From Lasiosphaeris hirsuta (Eukaryota; Ascomycota; Sordariomycetes; Sordariales; Lasiosphaeriaceae): DNA of 64,000 bases. The position numbers and the translations under genes are program-made. The stretch spans positions 3,844,001-3,908,000 of the forward strand of contig JAUKUA010000003.1 of the NCBI GenBank assembly GCA_030549175.1. Direction: 5' to 3'. Below, one piece after another: positions 47,417-58,507 of this stretch (the stretch's first letter is position 1; each line of letters opens with the position of its first letter). The notes under the pieces are model-generated. The model was not told the origin of the DNA and did not search any database. It saw only the letters and a program-made list of their open reading frames with translations.

Positions 47417-47697
47417 GCACAGACAATGCAGACATCGACTGCAACCCGGCCTTCTGCGCCGTTCCTCGGTGCTATCCGTGCCGCGGCCTCCGAGTCCGCA
47501 TCCTGCAACTCGCGCACACACAGACGGGTCCACCCAAGCAGCGGCAGCGGCAGCGCGCGCGGGGCTCGGCAACCCTACGCGATGGTGTTGCGTTGCATCG
47601 TGCCATCACCAACTTTACGCTCTGACCTCCTTTTCCCCCTCGCTCTTTCTCCCCGCATCTTCCTCCCAAAGAACCAGCTCACACTGAAATGAGAAGG

Positions 47698-47715
47698 AAA
47701 AAAAAAAAAAAAAAA
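47698..47715 (+). repeat. Homopolymer A18
   Basis: Eighteen consecutive A, 282 bp beyond the T24 tract. The two could pair in a transcript. Confidence 0.8.
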
Positions 47716-49231
47716 GGGTCCCAGTTTACCAAAAAGCACTGTCGTATTCTCAGTGCGAGCCTTGTCCAAGGTTTTCCGTCGAATCGAAGCGTACCTACCC
47801 AGCGTCGCCCGCACACCGGGAATCGCAGAGACAAAAAGAGCGGCTCTCTCGCTAATTTATCTTCGCTTCCGGCGGTGCAGTATCCCAGGGACGGGAAACG
47901 CGGACGGAGAAAACGGGCGAGCCAAGAGCCCGGTGTTGGTAATCTTGCCGCTTTCCGCTTCCTCGCTTGCTCCCTCCCCTTCTCCCTCCGTCCCGGGTTG
48001 CATTGCATCGCCGTGCGCCTGCGGCGCAAGTGAGTGACGGAGGTACTGGGTAGGTGAGGAGAGGTCCGAGTCCTTGCGTATATCGCTGCTCTTTTACCTG
48101 CCGGTGTGGTTGTCAGTGATGACGTGGGGGGTTCTTGCATGTCGATGCTGGGTGTGATGTATTGGGCGGCGAGTAAGAAGACACTTGCTATCAGCCAAGA
48201 CCCAGTTTCCGTGGGCCGCTGAGCCGCAGCCAATACTACAGGCATCATCCATTAAATGTAGTGATGTAATTCCCAGCGCGGCCCGCGCACCGGCGAAGAG
48301 CCAAGATGAGAGGACAGAGGTCCAAAACGAGACTATTTGCTCTAGGCTTGTGATAACTTGTAGGTCTACACGTCACACGATATAAGCCCAAGCTTTTGAA
48401 CCACGGTTCACCAGTCCTCTCTCATTGTAGATCCCTATCTTTGTGATAACACGTAATGTTACCAAGATACTGATGGCGGAGAGGGTAAAGAAAAACGATA
48501 ATCTAAAAGAAATTACAGCCAGGGACAGACTCTTGCCATTCAGCTCGGAGCTCTTTGGCCATGTCTGAACACCCAGTAGACCAATGATCATGGTCATTGG
48601 TGAATTTGGTAGCTCTGGATCTGCGGCATGGCGGTGCATTGCTCCTTTGACTAGATACTGCTAAAATTTGCAAGTAACTTGCCAGAAAATGTTGACTAAC
48701 TAGACCGGCTCCTAGCAGCCCTGGTACCAATGCCGGGACTGGAAATAGGGAGGAGACACCTGAAGCAGTAAGGTAGAACACATTGTTCCATCCATCTCAG
48801 CAGCTGAAGGCGGAACAAATGTTGTGGACTTGGGTTACCAGACAAACACCACTTGGGGAGACGTGACCAACATCGTGAATATATACCGTTGGATATCCCC
48901 TTTTCCCTTGATTCCCAGATTTCCACAGCGGACGCACAAACCACCATTATGAAGTTAATCATCATGTATGGCGTGCAAAGAAGGTGTACAGCAAAGTGTG
49001 TCCGCATCAGCAAATGCAAATGTGGCCGGCTCCATTGAAAACTACTCTAATGGGCGCTTAATTCCAAAGGGTATTTGCAGAACGTGAAAACGAAAACACC
49101 GAGATGCCAACCGCCCTTCCTACCCAGCCTCATATGCACTTCTTGGTACTTTCCATCCCCACTGATTAACTTTGCGAGTTTTCGGAAAAGAAGTGTTTCT
49201 GTTGTCTTGTAGGTCCCCGTAGCGTCGATCG

Positions 49232-50611
49232 TTAAGTGCTGTCCTTGACAGCCTCGACCAGGGACCACTCGAAGTAGGTGCCAAGCTGGAGGCATTCTTC
49301 GACACAAGCTGGATCTTCCCACCACCAGACTTTGCCATGAACGAATTTGCCCCATATACTTTGCCATAGCTTCCTGCCCACAGTGGTTCGAAGCTCATCG
49401 CTGGTGCGTTTTTCCTTCTTCTCGACAGCCAGGTTTCCATTGGCTGGGCACGGTGGACATATCGCTGGGAACTTCATCCTCGAAATCGTGCTGCCCTGCC
49501 CCCGAAGCTTTGCGCTAGCCAGCCAGATAGGCAAAAGTCTACTTGGGCTTATGCATCGGAATTGGGATTCTAAATTTAGCAACAGGTTCTCTTCCAACCA
49601 TTGCCTCATATGAGGACCAAGAGACTGAGAGGCAGGCGATGGGTCGATCAGTGTCAGATGAAGAACACCATCCGGCGCAAGGCAACGGTGTATATTCCGC
49701 AGCATTTGAGGGACGTCCTGACTGGGTATCGTGGCTGGTAAAGACAGGGAGTGTACCGCCGTAAACGAATTTGCTGCGAGCGGCAACGCCGTGTTTATGA
49801 TCGAAGATAACGGTTGGACGTTGGGGAAAAGTGTGTGGGATAAGGGAGATGGTGCTAGGTGAACGATTTCGGCTTTTGGGTTCAGAGCTGCGATGTAAGA
49901 AGCCGTGGCTAGTCGAGTTAATACAGCTTTCAACCAGCACCTTAGGTTGCACGTACCTTGCGACTCAAACAAAGCAAGAATCTTTTGGCCCCCAACCAAA
50001 GGTTTTTTCTCCTTTTCCGTATTAGTGACTCCGATAAGCCTGTCCATGTCATGTAGAGCCGATAGCATCCAGCGTTGCTTTTCCATCTCTAGCTCCTTAT
50101 AGAACGCGGCATCGTTAGAGTCGCCCCATTCTTCATTGAGCCTGACAATGATTATCTGAGGGCTCGCCATTGCCATTTTTACTATCTCTCTCTGCATCGC
50201 AGCAAGATCCGGCGACAATGGGTTGGCTGCTACAGGTGCCTCAATTGTCATGGGGCGTGCCTTTTGGGTGGCTGGCACTGCTTTGCCCATACCCTGACCA
50301 CATTTCCAGTCATCGGGGGCCTTCCATGCGTCCGGGTTACTGACGGCCAGCTTTAATGGCGAACTTGGAGACGAGACGGCTTTTTTCTGTCTAGAAAGTC
50401 GGCTTGGAGTCCGCACGAGTGAGATTGATGTCTTGGATTCGCCATGAATAGAAGAGTACCATTCGTGAATCATATGAGACACCGACTTGTCCGCATCAGG
50501 CAAGTTCGGGGTTAGCGCAGCTGGAGAAGTTGCAGATATCATTAACTCTGAGCTTTCGGGCCCGTAGTCTTTGTTGATATCTTCCCTAAGGTCAGATGTT
50601 GTCTCGGACAT
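49232..50611 (-). CDS. Methyltransferase-fold protein with degenerate SAM motif
   Basis: The exons 50611-49957 and 49908-49232 give 443 residues. The intervening 48 bases (49956-49909) begin GTACGT, contain TTAAC and end TAG, so they look like an intron, but the length is a multiple of three and stop-free, so retention would give a 459-residue form. Residues 1-140 are Ser/Pro-rich and probably disordered. The rest has class I methyltransferase-like order: KILALFESQATASYIAALNP, then AEIVHLAPSP, FTAVHSLSLP, a post-I block MLRNIHRCLAPDGVLHLTLIDPSP, and a C-terminal WWWEDPACVEECLQLGTYFEWSLV. The expected Gly-rich motif I is missing, so catalysis is doubtful. I do not recognise the specific family; the fold call is inference. 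Confidence 0.7.
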   Translation of the reverse strand: MSETTSDLREDINKDYGPESSELMISATSPAALTPNLPDADKSVSHMIHEWYSSIHGESKTSISLVRTPSRLSRQKKAVSSPSSPLKLAVSNPDAWKAPDDWKCGQGMGKAVPATQKARPMTIEAPVAANPLSPDLAAMQREIVKMAMASPQIIIVRLNEEWGDSNDAAFYKELEMEKQRWMLSALHDMDRLIGVTNTEKEKKPLVGGQKILALFESQGTCNLRCWLKAVLTRLATASYIAALNPKAEIVHLAPSPLSHTLFPNVQPLSSIINTALPLAANSFTAVHSLSLPATIPSQDVPQMLRNIHRCLAPDGVLHLTLIDPSPASQSLGPHMRQWLEENLLLNLESQFRCISPSRLLPIWLASAKLRGQGSTISRMKFPAICPPCPANGNLAVEKKEKRTSDELRTTVGRKLWQSIWGKFVHGKVWWWEDPACVEECLQLGTYFEWSLVEAVKDST

Positions 50612-50791
50612 TTGAGTGATGCGAATTCCGGGACCTGGTGACTTGGTGAGGTTTCTGGCTATGCATGACGGGTCAAAAGCTAACTCGTCAAACAGAAAGG
50701 AAGATGTTGGAAGAGTAATCTCAGTAGCTCTTGAGAAGATTGAATCTGGGCTTATACGTCAGCAAACCGAACAGAAGTACGCCAAGTGGGT

Positions 50792-51238
50792 TTATATAGC
50801 CTTCATACGTTTTGATGATCGGTCAGTCGAGTTCTCTGAAGGGCCTGGTGAACGATCGACATGGCCTCCGTAAGTTGGCGGGGCCGAGTCGGTCAACTTA
50901 TCGTCAGTGGTAGCTTTCAGCTTACTGGAAGAGGTTGTCGAGGAAATCACCGCTGACTGGCTGAGGACCGAAGTTCGCTTTTGTTTGCTGCTATCCTTCG
51001 GGGGTTGGGGTGTGGTCGGGTCGGTTTTCTTGCCCTTGAAGGTCGTGCTGCCAATCTTCCTACCAATGCTCCCGAGAATCCCAACAGCCTTATCGCTTGA
51101 AGATACAGAGCTCCGAGCTGAAACAGAGTCACGCACACCGTTGCCATCTTCTTTCTTTTTCAGCTCCCGCTCAGTTTCCTTTCGAGCTCGCCTCTGGCCT
51201 ACCCGCTCGACATCCCAGTCGGCCCAAGTCTCAAACAT
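50792..51238 (-). CDS. Small basic Ser-rich protein, unrecognised
   Basis: A 148-codon frame starting MFETWADWDVERVGQRRARKE. The N-terminal 30 residues are charged, Trp-containing and helix-prone, unlike chance ORFs nearby. The remainder is Ser/Thr/Lys-rich and probably disordered, with GSIGRKIGSTTFKGKK in the middle and a basic end (SSKRMKAI). It lies 180 bp upstream of the methyltransferase-like gene on the same strand. No domain was recognised, and an additional 3' exon is possible. Confidence 0.5.
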   Translation of the reverse strand: MFETWADWDVERVGQRRARKETERELKKKEDGNGVRDSVSARSSVSSSDKAVGILGSIGRKIGSTTFKGKKTDPTTPQPPKDSSKQKRTSVLSQSAVISSTTSSSKLKATTDDKLTDSAPPTYGGHVDRSPGPSENSTDRSSKRMKAI

Positions 51239-54200
51239 CTTTTATCGTTTTCTTTCCAAATTGCCTTTGGCCAGTCCATGCAGCATGAGCCCCACAAAGC
51301 TGAGCTGCTCCGATTTCGAGTAGTGAGGCCGCAGCGCAATACCACAGGGATCTCAGACGGTGAGATTGTTGTTGAAGACTCGGATCCTTTTTGTATAATG
51401 ATTCGATAAGTGGTGAGACAATGTCCCTTTTGGTTGGCGAAGCCCAGATTTCCTCAACAATTCGTGAAGTTGATGATGCCAGAAATTGAAGGCATGATCG
51501 GAAATTCGAGTGCGCCGTTGGTTGCGAGGAATTGGTGGCGGTGATGGGTCAGTGCAGCGACTATTTTTGTTTTGTAATCATTTTCTTTGGGAAAACAAGC
51601 GCAAGGCGGGGCCTTCAGGAGGAAGAGTGAAAAGAGAAGTATGCCATACAGCCCGGGCTAGAGGAAGGACTTCTCGGTCGTGGGTAGACGCCAGTGGGGG
51701 GAACAGCGGGTCCTTTGAGACGGCTTAGTTTTCGATGTTAGGAATTGGAAGACGCGAGACACTGCCAGGTTCCTAAGGTAGGTATTCTCCCCCCGCCTGT
51801 CGGAAAGTAGCTGGGCTGGCCGACATCGGTTACGCAACTCGATTTGAAATCCGGCACCTAGTAACATGGTGTAGAGAGTGGGGCCTCATCTGGCAGTTGT
51901 CATCGCTAGGAAGGAAGGAGTGCCTGGACTTGGCCACTTTGAGTCACCAAATTATTCCCCACATCGAGCACATCTTTTACTTTTAATCGTATACTTAAAT
52001 CGGCCTGAACTTTTGTAGTACTTTGGCTTGGTCGTAATTTCTCGCCGTGTCTCGGCCGTTACCTGGACTGGGCGGTAGCTGCTAGGAGTAGAACTATTTT
52101 AGAGTCTCACGCATCGAGATTCGCTAGGCACCTAGGTGTACGCCAATCAAGCAAGTCTATGACTGCCCATATTTTTTGTACTCATGTATCGTTTTCTCCC
52201 GCCAACTCCCCCAAGAGACGCCGAGGGAACATTTTAGATCCCAACATGTCCAGTAAATCATACCATACCCAGTCCCTCAAACATTGCTGGGGCAGAGGAA
52301 TTGTACCCATTTCATTGTAGGACATATCAATTTGATGGCGGGATGCATCGATGTCGTGGTACCTTCGATGCAGTACCAAGGAGGAGATGCGGTTCACGGT
52401 GGCACATTGCCTCTCAACTGCAATATGGCTGGTTCGCCACACAAGACTCTCCAGTTGGCCTAAATAATCACCCATAGAACTTTCCTCAACCCTGCCTTTA
52501 GACATATTTGGGCATCCCAAGACAATGTGCCTTCGCTGCTCAATTGATAAGGGAGTACCCCCCGCGTGCGTGGCTGGCGCTTGGCACACGAGGACGAGAC
52601 CTTGCAAGTTGAGGATCCCATGTGGCCGGTACGGTCCTTCCCGAAGTCTGACGCCCTTTAGCCTGCCACCAAAGGTACGCAGGCACCTACTTTATGTCAT
52701 GACCCCCTTGCATTCGAGTAGAAGCAAAGCCGTTAAACTGTCAGAACAATGTTTGCACTCGACCCACCCTTCAATCATGTGTCGTGTTTGTGGGAGCCTG
52801 CTGATTTCTGCCGAGGATTACGAGAGCAAGGTAAGACGAACGGTCACACTGATTACCTTGACATCTGTCCCTTTTATTCCGACAACGTCGAAGCTTGCCC
52901 TGGATGCCCTTCCTGGTAACCACGCAGAGAGGAGTGATATGAGGACATCCATGTATAATCCAGCCTAACTCGCGCTGTCCCCATTTCCCTGACCAGGTTG
53001 ACCAAGTGGGTTCCCATCAAGCGGATAAAAAGATGTTCATTTGGCAAGGCAGCACGTCGTCGTCTAGGAGGCTCCACATCAAGCGTGCCCCGCTGATCCT
53101 CGAAAATCCGGGGTGGGCCAAAATGATCTGCATTAGCGGGTCCTTTCTCAAGATCGCGCTAGCTGAGTGTGGATACGCCAAGCTCCCAGCCCGAGCGTGC
53201 GGCCTTGTCTGGACCTCAGCCGTTCATCAATCAGCAATTGTCTTTATCAATGCATTTGCTTTCCTTCGGCGGCGGCTTTTCCAAAACTATAGGCCCTCCC
53301 AGCCCCTAGCCCCTTCTTCCGGTTGACGGCCTCCATCCTTTCTGTCATGCCAAGATGGACATGTCAATATGGAGACGGGAGGCATTGGGTGAACCCGGCC
53401 CGTGGCGTCGAACATAGTACGCAGCCCACGATCCTAAGTCATCCCATTTAATGACATCTCCCCGCAGGTCTGGGCACCACAATTCACAGCCACACCAGCA
53501 GCCTCCCGTGTGCCGAGACCATCTCGTGCAATGACCTCTTGGAAAGTGTTCTTGACCTGGATTACAGTGGGCTAGCATATTTTCCTGTTTCAAACTCTGC
53601 TACATTGTCCACGCCGATACACCCTATCACGGGCCTCGGCACAGTTTTTCGTTTCTCCGTGGTGTTCGGCCCTGTAACACAGCCAAGGGAAGCCGCAGTG
53701 TGCGGTGAGTTGTTTGTCCCAAGGGGCCTTCACTTGTTGGCTGTACGGTCTCATGGGAAACAAAATCTCAAAGGGGCCGTGACGCCGTGTTAGTGATTCT
53801 CAGTCGCCTCTCTGCAGGAAAGCAATATTGATATATGCAGGCAGCCCTTGGTTTTGAATATGATAATTGAAAATAGGCGCATCTTTCCGCCAAGGGGCTA
53901 TCATTACCCTCTCCTTCGCTTAGCTTGGATCAAGCCAGTAAGCTAAAACACAAGTATTGTATGACAGATTCGGATGACGAGATGGCCTGCGACCTCCTGC
54001 CTCTTACCCTGCTGCTGAGACCTCGATGGATTGTACCACAGAGTCATGCAGGCGGACAGCAGAGTACCACGCTTTTGTACAACCCACACCGAGTTCGTCT
54101 CCCGGACGTTGAGCAAGCGCATAGAAAGACTCAGCACCGCAGGACTACAGAGGGGCAAATAACATCGCAAAGAGGTCATCTTGTCTGCCCTACCCATACT

Positions 54201-55230
54201 TTAGGATTGAGAAACGCGCGTGAACTCTCTGCTTGTGTGTGTTAAACACCTCATACCACTCGGTGGAAATCCGGCGTTCTCCAATCCTCAGATCGTTATC
54301 TGGGTGAATTCTTAGCTGCCAAGATGCCTGACAATGAATTGCTTCCGACAAGTATAGCTCGCCGCTCTCGTCGCCTCGTAATAAACGTCGGGGAAAGGCA
54401 GTTTTTTTTCCCTGGCGAGGACCCGGCTGGTGTTTTCTTTCCGTCTCGTCAATCGGCTCTTTCTCTTGTTCCTGTAATGGTATGCGGTAGTACCATTCAC
54501 CCTCGTCACGGTGCTCAAGAAGTATGTACTTGTGTACTTATGAGCCTACTAGGTACACACCAACGAACACTCGGCCGCAGCTACCATTGGTTCACCTCTC
54601 TTCTGCGTCCATGTTCACGTATCTATCTGTCAGATCTACCAGTAGCAGCTTTTGAATGAGGTGCCGCTTGGGCATGTGAATTCTAGCCGCAGTGAGGAAG
54701 GTGGAACAGCACATTGGCTTCTTATTAATTGCAGGCTCCCGCAATTCCAAACGGTACCTTAGTACCGTCGCAAACATAGAAGTCCTCCACGGCAGTGAAG
54801 TTGGCAGCAGCGCGTGTATCCCCAACGCACTTTATATCTTGTCGCTGTAGCACTAACAAGGGGGAATTACTGCAATGGCCGGGCGTTAAGTTGCCCATGG
54901 TTCAAAACCCCACGCCTTGTTTTTCTTCCCAACGCGTTCAGGTGTGCCCACCGACCAGACTGGCTACCCCTGGGACTCATCCGATGCTCTCTCGCACCTG
55001 CCTACCTCGACCCACTTCGAATCAAAGAGGCAGGTGCACTTCAATCCCTCTGCACAGCAACGCACACCCGTTTTCTTGAGGTGGTGCAACCGACAATTCC
55101 TTCGGCAGCTTACCCTTCTTCCCCTTCCTCACCCATGCGCCGTTGAACAGCACCTTCCAGATCGCTCATCTCCGCCTTGTTATCTAGAAACCCTCCCTCT
55201 CTTTCCTGTGGCGATAAGAGCACCGCCTCA
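51239..55230. other. 4 kb gene-poor interval upstream of the AzgA permease
   Basis: The right end holds the permease promoter. One possible small two-exon ORF (52777-53326) is listed separately at low confidence, and a 141-codon minus-strand ORF (52182-52607) is noted in the findings. Nothing else supports a gene, RNA gene or mobile element. Confidence 0.4.
52777..53326 (+). CDS. Possible small two-exon ORF, weakly supported
   Basis: The frame 52777-52830 (MCRVCGSLLISAEDYESK) ends at a GTAAGA donor; a CTGACCAG acceptor at 52996 opens a second in-phase frame to the stop at 53326, giving 127 residues in all. The CxxC near the start and the good splice sites are the only support. The second exon has no recognisable domain and is Arg/Ser/Leu-rich. 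It may be chance. Confidence 0.2.
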
Positions 55231-57659
55231 ATGGTCGGCACTAACTCCCCCAGTGATGAAATCGAGATGCAGTCCATCGGCGGCGGGGATGGAGGCCCCA
55301 CGGTCAACCCTCCGGCCAACCGATGGTCTTTCTTCGAGACAAAGCTGAATAAAATCAGCAATTTTCTCAGCTCCATCAATGAAAGGGTGAACAAGTCAAC
55401 ATTCGGGCGTGTATTCCGGCTCCAGGGCTCCGGCCATGTAAGTCGCCTTCCTCCCAACCTCTCAGCCTCTCAAATACAATTTTGTCAATGGACCGGCCAT
55501 CGCTTGCCTCCTGGGAACACTACCCGACGGTAGCTGATATGATGAGGCTCAGCCTGACGAAATCAAAGATGCCAACTTCTCAACCGAGATTCGCGCTGGG
55601 CTGACAACGTTTGCCACCATGGCCTACATCATCGCTGTTAATGTGAGCAGAGCCATATCTCCTCGTGCCATCACCGTGAATAATCTGACCATTGACAGTC
55701 ATCGATTCTTGCCGACACCGGGTTTGACTGTTTATGCGAGAAGCCCATCGACACGCAGGGAAACTGCGCCAACAATGAACATTGGAACATCTGCTACAAT
55801 GGTCAGTCGTACCAGTTTTGCTAAAATACTAGGAGGTTTTGTTGATAATCCAGCTAGAGGTTAAGCTTGACCTTATCACGGCAACTGCTGCTATTTCAGG
55901 CCTTGGCAGTATTCTTTTCGGACTCATGACCAATCTTCCTGTTGCGCTGGCGTAAGTAAACCCAGGATTATTTGAGGCAATGTTCACCCTGCTCACAATC
56001 AAAACCATCAAGACCAGGAATGGGCCTAAACGCATATTTCACCTACCAGGTCGTTGGAATCAAAGGTACTGGTTCTATTTCGTACAAGCTTGCTCTGCTG
56101 GCGGTCTTCATTGAGGGATGGATTTTCGTCATTCTTGCGATCACTGGTATGCGCCACTGGCTCGTCAAAATTATCCCCACGAGCATCAAAATCGCAAGCG
56201 GCGTGGGGATTGGCCTGTTCCTGACTCTCATCGGCATGTCGTATTCTTCGGGAATTGGCATCATCACTGGCGCTGTGAGCACGCCGTTGGCTATTGGAGG
56301 TTGCCCTGCTGAGGATCTTTCGCCGACTGGCGAGTGCATGCGTGGCGTCATGACAAATCCGAAGGTAAGCTGCCCCTTGCTCTTGATGATGGTGTTTGTT
56401 TCTTACAAGGTATTGATAGATGTGGATCGGTGTTGTTTGCGGCGGACTCTTCACGACATTCCTTATGGCCTTTCGAGTTAAGTCGGCTATCGTCATCGGC
56501 ATCGTACTTGTCTCAATTCTATCCTGGCCGTGTGTCTCCTCCTATTACACTGCTTCTACTACATCCCCCACCCCCTCCCCCGCAGTGTTATTTTTAGCTG
56601 ACTACCAGCAGGCGGAACACCTCCATGACCTACTTCCCTACCACACTCGAGGGAAACCAGAGATGGGAGTACTTCAAACAAGTGGTGGCATTCCACCCTA
56701 TCAAGCATACCCTGGCACAGCAGCAGTGGGATTTGTCTGGAGATTCTGCAGGCCGCTTTGCTATTGCCCTTTTCACATTCCTCTATGTCGACATCATTGA
56801 CTGCACCGCAACACTGTATTCCATGGCGCGCTTTTGCGGCAGAGTGCCAAAAGGCCAGACCGACTTCCCACGTTCGACGATCGCGTACTGCACCGATGCA
56901 GTGTGTATCTCCATCGGATCTCTGTTCGGGACCTCGCCGGTCACTGCTTTCATCGAGAGTGGCGCCGGAGTCGCGGAGGGCGGGCGCACTGGGCTTACTG
57001 CAATTGTCACGGGAATTTGCTTCCTTATTTCTCTCTTCTTTGCTCCCATCTTTGCGTCCATTCCTCCCTGGGCAACTGGAAGCACACTTATTCTGGTAAC
57101 AACATCAATTCCCCTTTCCAATTAACACCTGGCTAATAATATGACTTCAGGTCGGCTGTTTGATGATTCGCCAAGTCACGAGGGTTAACTGGGCTTACAT
57201 CGGCGACGCGATACCTTCTTTTGTAACGCTGACCTTTATTCCGTTCAGCTACAGTGTTGCATATGGGCTTATTGCGTGAGTGCCCGTGCTGCAAAATCTG
57301 GGCCCAAGTAAGCTAACAATTTGAACAGCGGGTTATTCACGTATACTACACTGAATTCTGCAATCTGGCTGGTAATCAAGTTATCCGGCGGATCGATCAT
57401 GCCGAAAGAGTATGAACAAAAGGAGTATTGGACCTGGAAGCCAGCCGGCGAGAAGCCATGGATCCTCCGACTCTTCAGCAAAGGCCGGCGCTGGGACGAC
57501 CCACGGGAGATCAAGGAGAATCCCGGGTTCCCCCTGCCATCTAGTGCCGACAGCACCAGCTCCCTCCACCCTCGTTCTCCCATCCCGTCGACGGCCGAGG
57601 AGAAACTATCAGAGAGGGCTTCATCCCCTCGACATTTCCACGAAACGGGTTCCCGCTAA
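55231..57659 (+). CDS. azgA: Purine (hypoxanthine-adenine-guanine) permease, AzgA family
   Basis: A plasma-membrane H+ symporter for adenine, guanine and hypoxanthine. Nine exons: 55231-55437, 55553-55642, 55699-55801, 55858-55951, 56013-56364, 56420-56529, 56612-57095, 57151-57275 and 57329-57659. They join in phase to 631 residues. Landmarks are STEIRAGLTTFATMAYIIAVN (first span), LDLITATAAISGLGS, PGMGLNAYFTYQ, the hallmark SLFGTSPVTAFIESGAG and VAEGGRTGLTAIVTG. About 12 membrane spans are predicted; the N- and C-terminal tails are hydrophilic and Ser/Pro-rich. The exon 6 donor is read as CC|GTGTGT, an unusual site fixed by reading frame only. Whether it is AzgA itself or a close paralogue cannot be told by eye. 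Confidence 0.92.
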
Positions 57660-58507
57660 GCACAGGCGGGAAAGAGTCCTATCTCAAAGCAGCGCAGTGT
57701 GGCAGCTTATAGCCTCCTAATTCGGCCGTCTTGGAAGATCTTTGCCGGGATATGGTCCCTACGGTTCTCTGGGTGATAGTGTTGGGATGTAGACATGGAC
57801 GAAACGAAAATGATGAATGATGATGGGATTTTGACACGGCTGTGACTGTCATATTGACGGCAATTTCGTTCACATCATCTCTGTCTCTATTGTTCATAGA
57901 CTTGGGCTTACTTGGGTTTTTCGCCACTACCCCTTTTTCTGCTATGAGCCGTGGTTGGCTCTCCGCGGTATGCGGCACTGTAGGTAGCAATGGAGTGGAA
58001 AACCCGGCATGTATTCAGAAATTAGTCATAGGTTTCCTTGTCTCTATTTAGGGTAGCTCAGAAATGAGAATATCCATGAAATGTAATAGCACGTTTATTT
58101 TTTACGCCGAGTGACGTTGATGTTGATGTGAAAGTAACCAATTGAGGTTGGAGGAAGGTCCACAGCCGGAAGCAGCTGGCAGCAGCTGGCACTTCACAGG
58201 CTCGCTCCTCGTGTTCTTATCTTATCGAAAAGCGACACCAACGTCCCATGAGTGCATCATCACCAAATTCCGACACCTACTGTTTGCTTTTGCGCACCGA
58301 ATCTCACACCTTAAATGTGAGGGTACATATCACAAAGCTCTAGGGATTATAAAACGCTGCCCTCACCCAAATCGCCAACTGTCCCAAACGTCGATACAAC
58401 AACCTTGGCACTCGGCCTTCTCTCAATCTGCACTTGACAACAGATTGAAGGCAACGCACAAAGCTCACATTTTCCCACAGTCCGACCGCTGTGTGTAGTC
58501 CGGAATC
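57660..58507. promoter_or_regulatory. Intergenic: AzgA 3' end and UCH37 promoter
   Basis: 848 bp between two genes on the + strand. There is no supported ORF. It includes the tandem octamer GCAGCTGG-type repeat around 58170-58190 (GCAGCTGGCA twice). Confidence 0.45.

Larger units (their letters stand above)
44602..49231. other. 4.6 kb gene-poor interval downstream of the GPCR gene
   Basis: This lies between two convergent genes. It holds C21 (45499-45519), T24 (47393-47416) and A18 (47698-47715) tracts and a 14-bp tandem repeat (46565-46599). ORFs reach about 189 codons but some cross the homopolymers and none shows a domain. No RNA gene was recognised. Confidence 0.4.

Noticed and set aside
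54880..54925. Possible tRNA B box (GGTTCAAAACC)
   Set aside because: No matching A box or cloverleaf could be drawn upstream.
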